Positions 43,778-53,354 of a stretch of 64,000 bases of DNA are shown piece after piece. The DNA is from Bacteroidales bacterium (GTDB lineage Bacteria; Bacteroidota; Bacteroidia; Bacteroidales; F082). The stretch covers positions 1 to 64,000 of the forward strand of contig JAQVLA010000019.1 in the NCBI GenBank assembly GCA_028704385.1, in the 5' to 3' direction. The position numbers were made by a program, and so were the translations under genes. The first letter of the stretch is position 1. Every line of letters begins with the position of its first letter. A model generated the notes under the pieces. It ran no database searches. It was given only the letters and a program-made list of their open reading frames with translations, and was not told the DNA's origin.

Positions 43778-44404
43778 TTATATATCAATCGTTTTAATCG
43801 TTTTAATGTTATTCTTATGTAAATAATCAAGCACTTTGGATTTTTTGTTACTACTCTTCGAACCTAATGCATCTTCAATAACAATAACGTTGAAGTTCTC
43901 TTTTATTAAACCCTGAATGGTGGCCTTAACACAACCTTCTGCAAGCAATCCCATAACATAAACCTCAGAAATATTGTTATCTCTCAGGTGATTCAACAAA
44001 TCTTTATTTTTTAAAGCGTTTGGCTTAGATTTTGAGTAAATTTTGTCATTCACTAAGAGCAATCGCTTATCAAGTCCAACTCCAATCCCTCCTTTTTTAC
44101 AAGCATTTCCTGTAAATAAATTCTTAAAAGGATCTGTCCATTCATTTACAACATAAACAACTAAATCCTTATTATTATCGAATTGTGTAATTGACGTGTT
44201 TAAATTCTGAAAAAACAAATCAATACCAGACGTATCAATATGTATCTTAGAATTTTGGTTGACCAGATTCTCTTGAATATCTATAACAATTAAGGCTTTA
44301 TTATCAGCCGTTTGACCATAACTGTCATTAAGTGAAATAACTATAAACAATAATATTATACAGCTTATTAACAGAACAGGCATATCACTCTTTATAAACT
44401 TCAT
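43778..44404 (-). CDS. Isochorismatase-fold cysteine hydrolase with N-terminal membrane anchor or signal
   Basis: The 208-residue protein has a hydrophobic segment at about 8-27, so it is exported or anchored, unlike most of this family. The triad is visible: Asp in LIVIDIQENLV, Lys in YSKSKPNAL and Cys in LLAEGCVKATIQG. Isochorismatase-like hydrolases include nicotinamidases and other amidohydrolases; the substrate here is unknown. It stands in the accessory run with no pathway partners. Confidence 0.78.
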   Translation of the reverse strand: MKFIKSDMPVLLISCIILLFIVISLNDSYGQTADNKALIVIDIQENLVNQNSKIHIDTSGIDLFFQNLNTSITQFDNNKDLVVYVVNEWTDPFKNLFTGNACKKGGIGVGLDKRLLLVNDKIYSKSKPNALKNKDLLNHLRDNNISEVYVMGLLAEGCVKATIQGLIKENFNVIVIEDALGSKSSNKKSKVLDYLHKNNIKTIKTIDI

Positions 44405-44474
44405 CTCTTTATTTTTTTGAATTTTTCATAAATTTATTATCCTTAAAATGTATTCTTGCATAATCACCTGCGTA

Positions 44475-44657
44475 ACGGACAGGTATATTTCGTTTTTTTT
44501 ATGACCGCAATCCTAAAACCGTCTTGAAAGCTGATTACCTGGGTCAGCTTTGCAAGCTCTTTGACAATACTTTGGTCAGTATGGCTTGGTTCCAGAAGCC
44601 TTCGAAAAACTTGCAAACTAAGTTGGTCAAATCACATTTTTTAAATATTTTCCTGTA
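44475..44657 (+). pseudogene. Possible coding remnant
   Basis: A plus-strand frame open between two stops reads like protein (for example KADYLGQLCKLFDNTL and SMAWFQKPSKNLQTKL) but lacks a good start and runs into the 3' end of the UvrA-like gene. I could not name a parent gene. Confidence 0.25.
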
Positions 44658-46882
44658 ACAGACTGCTTACAATTAATAATATCTTCCGGTATTCCTTGAA
44701 ATATTAGTTCGCCACCCTTATTGCCACCTTCGGGTCCCAAATCAATTATCCAGTCTGCATATTTAATGATATCAAGATTGTGCTCAATAATGATAACGGT
44801 ATTTTCGTTTTTTACCAATGTGCTTACGATTTTGTAGAAATTATCAATATCCGACATGTGCAAACCTGTTGTCGGTTCATCCATAATATAGATATTACCT
44901 TCTTTTTTCAGTTCAGTTGCAATTTTCAAACGTTGCGATTCACCGCCGGAAAGCGTACTAAGTGATTGTCCTAACTTAAGATATCCTAATCCAACTTCCT
45001 GAAGAAGAAATAAGTGCTTTTTTATTTTCGGGGAATCGAAAAATCCGGATGCCTGAGTAACTGTCATATCAAGTACTTCAGCAATATTTTTGCCTTTGAA
45101 TTTCAGTTCTAATACCTCGGAATGATAACGTTTTCCTTCACATTCGTCACAAATTGTTTTTACCGAATCCAAAAAATGAAGTTCAAAGGTTAAAACCCCT
45201 TGTCCGTTGCACTTCGGGCATGCACCTTTTGAATTGAAGCTGAACAAAGAGGCTTCCGAATTGGTTGCATGAGCAAATTCCTTTCGTATTAAATCAAAAA
45301 CACCTATAAATGTTGCTGCATTTGCCCGTGACGATTTTCCAATTGGAGATTGGTCTATGACAATTGCATCAGGATGTTGTTTTGCAAAGCACTCATGAAT
45401 GAGGCTGCTCTTACCACTTCCGGCAACCCCTGTTACACAGGATAAAACTCCTTTTGGTATTTTTACCGACACATTTTTGAGGTTATTCGAAGTGGCGTTA
45501 TTGATTTCATAAAATGAAGTTACCGGCTTTCTTCTGAATGTTGGTTTATCTTTTTTCAGAAGATACTCCCCTGTCATACTTTCGCTATTTTGTAATCCTT
45601 CAGGGGCACCGTTATACACCACATTTCCTCCATTTTTACCTGCTCTGGGACCAATATCTATAATCCATTCAGCAGCCTGAATAATATCAGGGTCGTGTTC
45701 TACGACAAAAACAGAATTACCTTTTTCTTTCAACCGAAACAATATATTCATCAGGTTCTCTGTATCCCTGGGATGCAATCCGATAGAAAGTTCGTCGAGA
45801 ACATAAAGCATATCAACTAAATTACAATCCATTTGCTTACTCATTTTTACACGTTGCGATTCACCACCTGAAAGTGTGCTTACCGAACGTTCGAGCGACA
45901 AATAGCCCACACCAGTTTCAATAAGCTGTTGAAGCAAAAATTGAGCTTTTCGTAAAATTGGTTTCGATATTTCGTCCTTTATATTCAGTAAATAGGAAAG
46001 AACATCTTGTAATTCCAAACGGCATACATCGGTTATGGTAAGCCCGTTTAGTTTAACATTTCTTGCCCGCTCATTTAATCGGGCTCCGCCACATTGTTCG
46101 CATTGTTGATAAGTAAAATATTTAGTGTATGCGTTCTTTTCTTCCTCTGCCGCTTCATCATCAGCCCTTGAGGTGACTGCTTTTTCAAGCTTCCGGGCAA
46201 TCCCCTCAAAGTTACGGTTGTAGGTTAATTTTTCTTTGGCATCTTTTATCTGAAAAGGTTCAGAAAACAACAACAATTTCAATTCGTCATCAGAAAATTC
46301 CTTTAGAGGTTTTTCTGAATCTACAACATTTAAACTGACTAACTCTTTCCACAGGAAACCTCCAACTTTATAATGTGGATGTGAAATAGCACCATCACGA
46401 ATGGATTTCTCTTTGTCAAGGAATAAATCAAGGTCAACTTTAATTTGTTTTCCTAATCCGTTGCAATGCGGGCACATACCTTCAGGATGATTAAATGAAA
46501 AATAAAACGAAGGGCCTATAAAAGGTTTGCCAATCCGTGAAAAAAGTAATCGCAGGTAAGTGTTTATTTCAGTAGCTGTGCCAACTGTGCTACGCAGGTT
46601 ATTTCCCATTCGTTTCTGGTCAATAACAATGGCGGTTGACAAATTGAGAATATCATCCACATCAGGACGGGACAATTTGGGCATTCGGGTGCGGGCAAAT
46701 GTGGAAAAAGTCTCAACCAATTGTCTTTGAGCTTCGGTATAAATAGTGTCGAAAAGCAAAGAAGATTTTCCTGAACCCGAAACCCCAGTAAAAACAACTA
46801 ATTTGTGTTTTGGAATCTCAATATCAATGTTTTTGAGATTGTTTGTATGTGCATTTTTAATTATTATTTTGTCACTGTTCAT
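44627..46882 (-). CDS. Short UvrA paralogue (excinuclease ABC subunit A-like ATPase)
   Basis: The 751-residue protein has two ABC ATPase halves: Walker [12 protein letters not shown] and [10 protein letters not shown], two LSGGESQR signatures, and Walker B regions [13 protein letters not shown] and [13 protein letters not shown]. Zinc modules are kept ([34 protein letters not shown]). It is about 190 residues shorter than UvrA of repair (about 940), which fits loss of UvrB-binding and insertion regions. Such paralogues protect against DNA-binding antibiotics in some bacteria. A TACTTTTG -7 box lies at 46918-46925. Probably an accessory resistance factor. Confidence 0.88.
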   Translation of the reverse strand: MNSDKIIIKNAHTNNLKNIDIEIPKHKLVVFTGVSGSGKSSLLFDTIYTEAQRQLVETFSTFARTRMPKLSRPDVDDILNLSTAIVIDQKRMGNNLRSTVGTATEINTYLRLLFSRIGKPFIGPSFYFSFNHPEGMCPHCNGLGKQIKVDLDLFLDKEKSIRDGAISHPHYKVGGFLWKELVSLNVVDSEKPLKEFSDDELKLLLFSEPFQIKDAKEKLTYNRNFEGIARKLEKAVTSRADDEAAEEEKNAYTKYFTYQQCEQCGGARLNERARNVKLNGLTITDVCRLELQDVLSYLLNIKDEISKPILRKAQFLLQQLIETGVGYLSLERSVSTLSGGESQRVKMSKQMDCNLVDMLYVLDELSIGLHPRDTENLMNILFRLKEKGNSVFVVEHDPDIIQAAEWIIDIGPRAGKNGGNVVYNGAPEGLQNSESMTGEYLLKKDKPTFRRKPVTSFYEINNATSNNLKNVSVKIPKGVLSCVTGVAGSGKSSLIHECFAKQHPDAIVIDQSPIGKSSRANAATFIGVFDLIRKEFAHATNSEASLFSFNSKGACPKCNGQGVLTFELHFLDSVKTICDECEGKRYHSEVLELKFKGKNIAEVLDMTVTQASGFFDSPKIKKHLFLLQEVGLGYLKLGQSLSTLSGGESQRLKIATELKKEGNIYIMDEPTTGLHMSDIDNFYKIVSTLVKNENTVIIIEHNLDIIKYADWIIDLGPEGGNKGGELIFQGIPEDIINCKQSVTGKYLKNVI

Positions 46883-46925
46883 AAACTTAAACCTTTATTT
46901 ATTTGCGCTTGACAATGCAAAAGTA

Positions 46926-47650
46926 ATTTAATTAGCATCCATTTTTCAGACTTCTCTAACTTCAATTCACAAACTTACATTTCTACAAATGGAGATGTTG
47001 GTTTTGGCTTGTTTATCCTGAATAACAACACTTAAGCTTTGTTTAATCTAATTTTACATCGAGAACTATTACAACAAGAAGGACAAGCACGACCATTCAA
47101 GAGGAAATAAAGTCATTTTATCTTTCCAAATATTCTAATTTCCCCAGTTGTCTAGATTTTGTTGGCAGATAACCTTGCTCACACTTCAATATTTTTGAAA
47201 ACTTGTGACTTGTCACAATTATTGCTATCGGGATCAAGCACAAGTTCCTAATCAAATGTAATTTCGCACAAGCCTTACAGCCATAGCAGGCAGGAGGTGA
47301 ATTACGCTTTGCAAACAAATCAATAACAGCAACCCTTAGGCTTGCCCCGATTGAATGTCGGGAGTAGCCCTATCAGCCAAATTCAAACAATCACTTTAAA
47401 TCACCACCGGGCTGAGCCCCAGTTTATAGGAAATTAAGGCAAAAAAAAAGTAAACCCTATAACTGGATTCAGCAATTTTGTTTCAACAATATTTTCGCAA
47501 AAGTAAGTCTCACTTATAATAAGGGATGAGTTTTGAAATGTAAATCCTGCATTACCATTTTAATTCATCTATAAATATGGCTTAAAGGAAACAGGAAAAG
47601 AGAACACTGGATCGAAAGACAAAGACTATGTGGCTCATATTGATGTCACT
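46926..47650. other. About 730-bp gene-free stretch
   Basis: I see only short frames without protein character. It marks the right edge of the accessory run, before the tRNA-Leu pair. Confidence 0.45.
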
Positions 47651-47696
47651 AAAAACAAAAGAGCTGGAATCATCAGATTACCAGCTCTTTATTTTT
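47651..47696. terminator. Terminator after the tRNA-Leu pair
   Basis: AAAGAGCTGG (47658-47667) and CCAGCTCTTT (47681-47690) form a perfect 10-bp stem. On the minus strand TTTTGTTTTT follows. It should end the tRNA transcript and may act both ways. Confidence 0.88.
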
Positions 47697-47703
47697 CGAA
47701 ACG

Positions 47704-47787
47704 TGCCCAAGAAAGGACTCGAACCTTCACGAGCGTTCGCTCACTACACCCTGAATGTAGCGCGTCTACCAATTCCGCCACTTGGGC
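47704..47787 (-). tRNA. tRNA-Leu (anticodon CAG)
   Basis: An 84-base class II tRNA with acceptor GCCCAAG/CTTGGGC, anticodon stem CTACA/TGTAG, loop TTCAGGG with anticodon CAG, and a long variable arm (GAGCGAACGCTC region). T arm GGTTCGAGTCC. No CCA encoded. Confidence 0.96.
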
Positions 47788-47815
47788 TAACAAAACACAC
47801 CTTTCAAAAAAACTG

Positions 47816-47899
47816 TGCCCAGAACAAGAATCGAACTTGCACTCCGTAACCGGAACATGGCCCTCAACCATGCGCGTCTACCAATTCCGCCACCTGGGC
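47816..47899 (-). tRNA. tRNA-Leu (anticodon GAG)
   Basis: An 84-base class II tRNA with acceptor GCCCAGG/TCTGGGC, anticodon stem CATGG/CCATG, loop TTGAGGG with anticodon GAG, and a long variable arm. It lies 28 bp upstream of tRNA-Leu(CAG) and shares most of its 5' half, so the two arose by duplication and are likely co-transcribed. Confidence 0.96.
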
Positions 47900-48014
47900 T
47901 AAAAGTTTTGCAAAAGTAATATAAATTTTATTTCACCAAAGCTTTTGTTAATGCGTTTTCTTATTTTTTGTTTCACCCTTTTCTTTAATTTTACAATTAA
48001 AATCTGAAAAAATT

Positions 48015-49571
48015 ATGGCTTTAAAACTTACACCATCCGACCACCTGATATTGAAAAAAAGAGGAATCTCAGAAGATCAACTGATTAACCAAATTAATCA
48101 ATTCAAAAATGGATTTCCCTTCATAAACCTGAAAAAAGCCGCAACACCAGAAAATGGAATTATTCAACTTTCAGCTAGTGAGCTTAAAGAGCTGATCTCT
48201 TATTTTGAAGATAATCATCAGCATTACAGCGTTTTAAAATTTGTTCCTGCTTCCGGAGCAGCCAGCCGGATGTTTAAAGACCTATTCACTTTTATGGACC
48301 AATATCCCGGATCCTGCCCTGATTTTACCGCTGAAGAAAAAAACAACCCAAATAGTATTGCCTACTGTCTGGAGCATCTTAAAGATTTTGCCTTTTATCC
48401 CGACCTTGTTAAAAACCTGAAAGATAATGAACTGGATATTGATAATCTGATTCGGGAAAGAGATTTTGTTACAATTTTAAAATATTTATTATCCGATTCG
48501 GGTTTGAATTACGGCTCCCTTCCTAAAGCATTGCTGCGCTTTCATCGCTATCCTGATGGAAACAGGTTTGCAATGGAAGAACATCTTATAGAAGCGGTTT
48601 ATTATAGTTGTGATACACAGCATATTGCACGCGTGCACTTTACAAATTCGTCCGAACATAAAACAACTTTCTTAAAAGCAATACAAAGCGTTTTACCTAA
48701 ATATGAAAAACAATTTGGAGTTAAGTTTGAAATTTCTTTCTCAGAACAAAAACCTTCAACCGATACCATCGCCGTTGACCATAATAACGTGCCTTTCAGG
48801 GATATGGACGGAAGCCTGGTATTTCGTCCGGGCGGACATGGAGCACTGATCGAAAACCTCAATGAGTTGAACGAAGAGATAATTTTCATCAAAAACATTG
48901 ACAACATTGTTCCGGATTCGCTTCGCGACACAACTTACGAATACAAAAAAGCCATTGGCGGGTTGTTGATAAAACTTCAAATGATGGTTTTTGAAATGCT
49001 TGAAAATCTTGACGATGGCAACCTTACAGCCAAGGAGTTAGACACAATGGCCTCGACAGCACAAAAATCATTAATGATAGAAATTCCGGATGCCTTTTAT
49101 GGATTTGACCAAATGGAAAAGACTGACTTTTTGTTCACAAAACTCAACCGGCCTATTCGCGTTTGTGGGATGGTCAAAAACGAAGGTGAACCAGGTGGTG
49201 GACCTTTCTGGGTGGTAAATGAAGATGAAGAGGTTTCACTGCAAATTGTTGAGTCGTCACAGATGGATAAAGCTGATCCGGTTCAAATGGCAATCGTTGA
49301 AAAAGCAACCCATTTTAATCCGGTTGATTTAGTATGTGCAACCTATGATTTCAGAGGTAATAAATTTGACCTCAGGCAGTTCGTAGATACTCAAACCGGT
49401 TTTATATCAATAAAAAGCAAAGATGGACGTGAACTGAAAGCCCTCGAATTACCCGGTTTATGGAATGGAGCAATGGCCGATTGGATCACCATTTTTGTTG
49501 AAACACCAATCATCACATTTAATCCGGTAAAAACAATTAATGATTTATTGCGACCACAGCATCAGGCTTGA
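48015..49571 (+). CDS. DUF4301 family protein
   Basis: The 518-residue cytoplasmic protein matches DUF4301, a family almost confined to Bacteroidota. It contains FVPASGAASRMFKDL (about 77-91), which looks like the nucleotide-binding loop of sugar nucleotidyltransferases, and VFRPGGHGALIENLN (about 273-287). A nucleotidyltransferase-like role is inferred from this loop only. Its 3' end overlaps the convergent symporter gene by 10 bp. Confidence 0.87.
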   Translation: MALKLTPSDHLILKKRGISEDQLINQINQFKNGFPFINLKKAATPENGIIQLSASELKELISYFEDNHQHYSVLKFVPASGAASRMFKDLFTFMDQYPGSCPDFTAEEKNNPNSIAYCLEHLKDFAFYPDLVKNLKDNELDIDNLIRERDFVTILKYLLSDSGLNYGSLPKALLRFHRYPDGNRFAMEEHLIEAVYYSCDTQHIARVHFTNSSEHKTTFLKAIQSVLPKYEKQFGVKFEISFSEQKPSTDTIAVDHNNVPFRDMDGSLVFRPGGHGALIENLNELNEEIIFIKNIDNIVPDSLRDTTYEYKKAIGGLLIKLQMMVFEMLENLDDGNLTAKELDTMASTAQKSLMIEIPDAFYGFDQMEKTDFLFTKLNRPIRVCGMVKNEGEPGGGPFWVVNEDEEVSLQIVESSQMDKADPVQMAIVEKATHFNPVDLVCATYDFRGNKFDLRQFVDTQTGFISIKSKDGRELKALELPGLWNGAMADWITIFVETPIITFNPVKTINDLLRPQHQA

Positions 49572-51028
49572 ACTTTGTGTTGTTTTTTCGGAACCAGATA
49601 ACTTGTTGTAATTGCAACCAATAGGGCTACAAAAAAAGTTAACAAACGTGCCGAGATGTATTGTTCCATTCCGGTGCTAATCCAAATAATTGTAAATACT
49701 AATCCGGAAATAATTGTCAATACTACTGCACGGCCATGGTAACGGGGCCAAAGTAAAGTTAAAAGTATGACCACTGAAAAGGTTCCGCCAATGCCAGCCC
49801 AAACATAACTTACCAATGAAAAGATAAGCTCTGCTTCAACAACATATGCCAATCCTAAGGCAATGATAGCCAGTGAAGCAGTAACTAACCTGCTCTGCAA
49901 TAATGCGTTTGAATGGATTACTCGAAATTTATTGAGCATAGGCTTAAGAATGTTTTCACTAAATTCTGTTGCACTTAATATCAGCAACGAATCTGCTGTA
50001 GATATCATGGCAGCAATAGCACCAGTTATAAGAATTGATGCTATCACAGGCGGAAAAATCTTCAACATCACAGCCGGCATCACATACTCCTGATCAACCA
50101 AACCCGCAGGGCCAAAAATCGCCAAACCAATCCAGCCTATCATCAAGGCACCGATATAGGCCACTAAGGTCCAGACTATTCCAACATTCCTGGCTTTACG
50201 TGCCTGTCGCATATCCGAAATCGCCATAAAACGCACAGCCAGCTGTGGCTGTCCGCCCAGATATCCGAAAAACCAAGAAAATCCACTTACTATGATAAGT
50301 CCAGCCTCAAAACCACTTGCTCCATTAACAAGCGACATATAGGAAGGGCCGGCCTTTTCAAGTGCCTCACCTAAGCCGGAAGCGAAGGTTTCGGGATGAT
50401 TGCTCAAATAAATCAACCCAACAATTGGGCCTACAATAAGGGCGGTAATCATCACAATGGCCTGGATAACATCAGTATATACCACACTTCTGAAGCCACC
50501 ATAAATCGTATAAGGAACGATAATGGAAGCGGTTATTAACATCCCGATTTCAGGTTGAACTCCAAACATCGTAAAAAGTGTTTTGCCACCACCTAAAAAC
50601 TGAGCACCTAAATAGAAAAAAAAGAAGAAAACAATAGTTGCACTAGCCGAAACTCGTATCCATTTGGTAGTTTCCGCATGCTTGGCTGCTAAAAAATCGG
50701 TGTAAGTTGTGATGTTGTATTTCTCGGCCTCATCTCGTAATCGCCACGATATTAAAGCCCAGGCCACTATTATCCCGACCACGCAGCCAATTGCTGTCCA
50801 AATTTCTGTTATTCCCATCGCATAAGCTGCACCGGGCAGACCAAGCAATGCCCAACTGCTTTCGCCAGTTGCGCGTTCAGATAAGGCCGCAATCCATCCC
50901 GGAAGCTTTCTGCCTGCAATGGCATAATCCTGATTGTTTTTCACCTTTCTGCCCTGATAAACTCCCCAGGTAATCAATAAGGCTATGTAAATCAGCATTA
51001 CAATTAGCATCTGTTCTTGTTGTTGCAT
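49562..51028 (-). CDS. Sodium:solute symporter, PutP (proline) type
   Basis: The 488-residue inner-membrane protein has about 12-13 hydrophobic segments and SSS-family marks: ALSERATGESSWALLGLPGAAYAMG early, LGGGKTLF, YGGFRSVVYTDVIQ, and SWFFGYLGGQPQLAVRFMA. These resemble sodium/proline symporters most. Substrate not proven. It converges on DUF4301 with a 10-bp overlap and diverges from the DUF1858 gene. Confidence 0.88.
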   Translation of the reverse strand: MQQQEQMLIVMLIYIALLITWGVYQGRKVKNNQDYAIAGRKLPGWIAALSERATGESSWALLGLPGAAYAMGITEIWTAIGCVVGIIVAWALISWRLRDEAEKYNITTYTDFLAAKHAETTKWIRVSASATIVFFFFFYLGAQFLGGGKTLFTMFGVQPEIGMLITASIIVPYTIYGGFRSVVYTDVIQAIVMITALIVGPIVGLIYLSNHPETFASGLGEALEKAGPSYMSLVNGASGFEAGLIIVSGFSWFFGYLGGQPQLAVRFMAISDMRQARKARNVGIVWTLVAYIGALMIGWIGLAIFGPAGLVDQEYVMPAVMLKIFPPVIASILITGAIAAMISTADSLLILSATEFSENILKPMLNKFRVIHSNALLQSRLVTASLAIIALGLAYVVEAELIFSLVSYVWAGIGGTFSVVILLTLLWPRYHGRAVVLTIISGLVFTIIWISTGMEQYISARLLTFFVALLVAITTSYLVPKKQHKVQA

Positions 51029-51145
51029 CTTCTTCAGAATAGGTTAATAAACTGTCAGCTTGTCATATTTTAAGCTCCGAATTTACAAATAATGATAAAA
51101 ACACGGACAGGCAGGGTTATTGATAAATTAAAAAAAATCGCAATT

Positions 51146-51409
51146 ATGATTCACAAAGACATCGAAATTGAGGAATTGGTGAAAAACTATCCTTTTTCTG
51201 TTAAATACCTTATGGAACATGGGATTCGATGCATAGCCTGTGGCGAGCCCATTTGGGGAACACTGGAAGAAGCTGCAAAAGAAAAAGGTTTTAACGATAC
51301 TGCTATACAGGGTTTTATTGATGAAATGATTAAGCTGGCATCAAACCCTGAAAATCAGATAAAAAATCCGGAAAAGAAAGTGAATACGAGACCCTTTCAA
51401 ACAGAATAA
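51146..51409 (+). CDS. DUF1858 domain protein
   Basis: The 87-residue protein is a DUF1858 domain: the early IEELVKNYPFSVKYLMEHGIRCIACGEP with its CIAC pair, then WGTLEEAAKEKG. Related proteins accompany hybrid-cluster or redox enzymes and may bind a metal or cluster. I chose the ATG at 51146; the frame opens 18 codons earlier (51092) with non-family sequence. One base separates its stop from that of pdxH. Confidence 0.82.
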   Translation: MIHKDIEIEELVKNYPFSVKYLMEHGIRCIACGEPIWGTLEEAAKEKGFNDTAIQGFIDEMIKLASNPENQIKNPEKKVNTRPFQTE

Positions 51410-51410
51410 T

Positions 51411-52043
51411 TTATGGCGACAACCGACTGATCTGCCAGTTTTGATCTGTTAGTTCATAGATCATTCGGTCGTGTAACCGATTCGCTCCACCCTGCCAAAA
51501 CTCAAAATAGTGAGGTATCAACTGATATCCTCCCCAATGCACTGGTCGCTTTATGCTGTCCGCTTCCATCAAAATATGCTCGTACCTCTGAATAAGTTCT
51601 GCTTTGTTATTAATCTTTTCGCTCTGGTTCGAAGCAATTGCAGCTGCCTGACTTTCAAGTGGTCGTGAAATGAAATAATCCTCAGCATATTCTTCAGAGA
51701 TCTTCTCAACCCGTCCTTCTATCCTGATCTGTCGCTCATGCTGAGTCCAGAAAAACAAAACTGAGACCTGAGGATTCGATGCAATTTCCCTCCCTTTTCG
51801 GCTGTTGTAATTCGTAAAAAATACCAGACTATTTTGTTCAATAGCCTTTAACAACACTACCCGCGACGAAGGTTTGTTTTGATATACAGTTGAAAGAACC
51901 ATAGCGTTTGCGTCTGGTAATTGGTCTTTGAGAGCCTCATCAAACCACTGGCTGAAAAATAGTATTGGATTATCAGGCATTTCAGATTCTACAAGTGCTA
52001 CCTTGCCATAGTTTTGCCTGATATGATGATAAGATTTTGCCAT
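51411..52043 (-). CDS. pdxH: Pyridoxamine 5'-phosphate oxidase
   Basis: Oxidises pyridoxine or pyridoxamine phosphate to PLP with FMN and O2. The 210-residue product shows SSRVVLLKAIEQNSLVFFTNYNSRKG (FMN contacts), the QSEKI region and the C-terminal FWQGGANRLHDRMIYE signature. The ATG at 52043 is used; the frame's earlier TTG at 52055 lies inside the -7 box TATTTTTG (52053-52060), so the mRNA leader is very short. PLP is the cofactor of SpeA and of two enzymes in the aminomutase module. Confidence 0.93.
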   Translation of the reverse strand: MAKSYHHIRQNYGKVALVESEMPDNPILFFSQWFDEALKDQLPDANAMVLSTVYQNKPSSRVVLLKAIEQNSLVFFTNYNSRKGREIASNPQVSVLFFWTQHERQIRIEGRVEKISEEYAEDYFISRPLESQAAAIASNQSEKINNKAELIQRYEHILMEADSIKRPVHWGGYQLIPHYFEFWQGGANRLHDRMIYELTDQNWQISRLSP

Positions 52044-52111
52044 GTTTTGGTACAAAAATACACCATTTTTTGAATTAGAAATTTACTAACTTGCAGCTTC
52101 ATTTACATAGT

Positions 52112-53329
52112 ATGCATTTTAAATTATTAAAATCAAAAACCATTTTGCTTCCAACAATTTGGGGGTGGCTGCTGCTGTTATTTTTACTAATAATTAGCTG
52201 TTGGTTGTTGCTAAAAGCAACCTACCCATTCCTAAGCCAGGCAAAATCAGGTAAGTCCAAAATTTTAATTGTTGAAGGATGGCTTCCTGATAATGGCCTA
52301 AGAGAGGCGATGGCATACTATTACAAAAATGAATACAAAGCCTTGATTATTACCGGAATACCAATAACTCAATGGAGCTACAGCTCGCCTTTTAGTAATA
52401 TGGCAGATGCTTCGGCAGGCAGCCTGCGTGAAATGCAGTTTAACGATACTATTTATACAGTTCATATTCCCAATTCAATATTACGCGACCGAACCTACGC
52501 CACAGCCATAGCACTCCAAATGAAATGGGACGATTTTAATCTTGGCGAAGAAAATTTTGATCTCTTTACCATGGGAGCTCATGCCCGTAGGTCGTATCAC
52601 ATGTTTAAAAAAGTATTTGGCAACCGGATAAAGGCTTTGGTGGTGGTTGAAGATGACAGTTTTGATGCCGAAAGATGGTACACAACCAGCAGAGGTTTCA
52701 GGACAGTTTTTAGTGAGTTGATCTCCTATGTTTATGCACGGGTGTTTTTTAGAGCTGAACCTCAAAAGGTTGAAAATGAAATAATATATGGGCTCTATCT
52801 TGATGAAATACAAAGTCAGCGTTTTAAAAAGGACAAGTACTTCAAAGATTTGGAAACATCTCCACTTCTGCCTGAACACATTGACGACTTCAGAGGGCTG
52901 GAATATTTTAAAACGGATACCACTTATCGCAAAATCACTAAATTCACCAAAGCTATTGCCACTTCAACCTTTACAATGCCCACAACCACCAACAGACTAC
53001 CTGTGTATCGGGAATATGGCAAGTTAAGCTTCACTCACAATGATACCACTTTCGTACTGACGGCCTATCAAAACATGGATCTTTTTACCAAAGACAGCAC
53101 TAACAATGGATTATTCATTCCTTTTAAAGATTTCACTAATGGCTTAACAACATACGGAGGTGGCCGTTACCTTGATATTGAAATACCAGAAACTGATAGC
53201 ATCCTGCTGGATTTTAATACGGCTTACAATCCCTACTGCGCCTACAACCATCGTTGGTCGTGCCCTATTCCACCCGACGAGAATCACCTTCAAACCTCAA
53301 TTTTAGCAGGCGAAAAGAAATTTGATTAA
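52112..53329 (+). CDS. ElyC/SanA-like (DUF218) protein fused to DUF1684
   Basis: The 405-residue protein has one N-terminal membrane segment (about 15-38). A DUF218/ElyC-like domain follows (about 45-215: ILIVEGWLPDNGLREAM, SILRDRTYATAIAL, TMGAHARRSYHMF), and then a C-terminal DUF1684 domain (about 290-405: LFIPFKDFTNGLTTYGGGRY, LDFNTAYNPYCAYNH, CPIPPDENHL). DUF1684 is normally a separate protein. A cell-envelope role fits the anchor and the ElyC-like part. I chose ATG 52112 over a TTG at 52091. Confidence 0.72.
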   Translation: MHFKLLKSKTILLPTIWGWLLLLFLLIISCWLLLKATYPFLSQAKSGKSKILIVEGWLPDNGLREAMAYYYKNEYKALIITGIPITQWSYSSPFSNMADASAGSLREMQFNDTIYTVHIPNSILRDRTYATAIALQMKWDDFNLGEENFDLFTMGAHARRSYHMFKKVFGNRIKALVVVEDDSFDAERWYTTSRGFRTVFSELISYVYARVFFRAEPQKVENEIIYGLYLDEIQSQRFKKDKYFKDLETSPLLPEHIDDFRGLEYFKTDTTYRKITKFTKAIATSTFTMPTTTNRLPVYREYGKLSFTHNDTTFVLTAYQNMDLFTKDSTNNGLFIPFKDFTNGLTTYGGGRYLDIEIPETDSILLDFNTAYNPYCAYNHRWSCPIPPDENHLQTSILAGEKKFD

Positions 53330-53354
53330 ATTCGTCTGCTCTAGTTAGCTGCTT

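Noticed and set aside
38119..46882. Integron cassette array
   Set aside because: Uniform orientation and long spacers suggested it, but the sequences after the stops share no common site and no integrase is present.
47118..47318. 66-codon minus-strand frame with several cysteines
   Set aside because: No family resemblance, no ribosome site, no conserved spacing of the cysteines; lies in a degenerate gene-free stretch.
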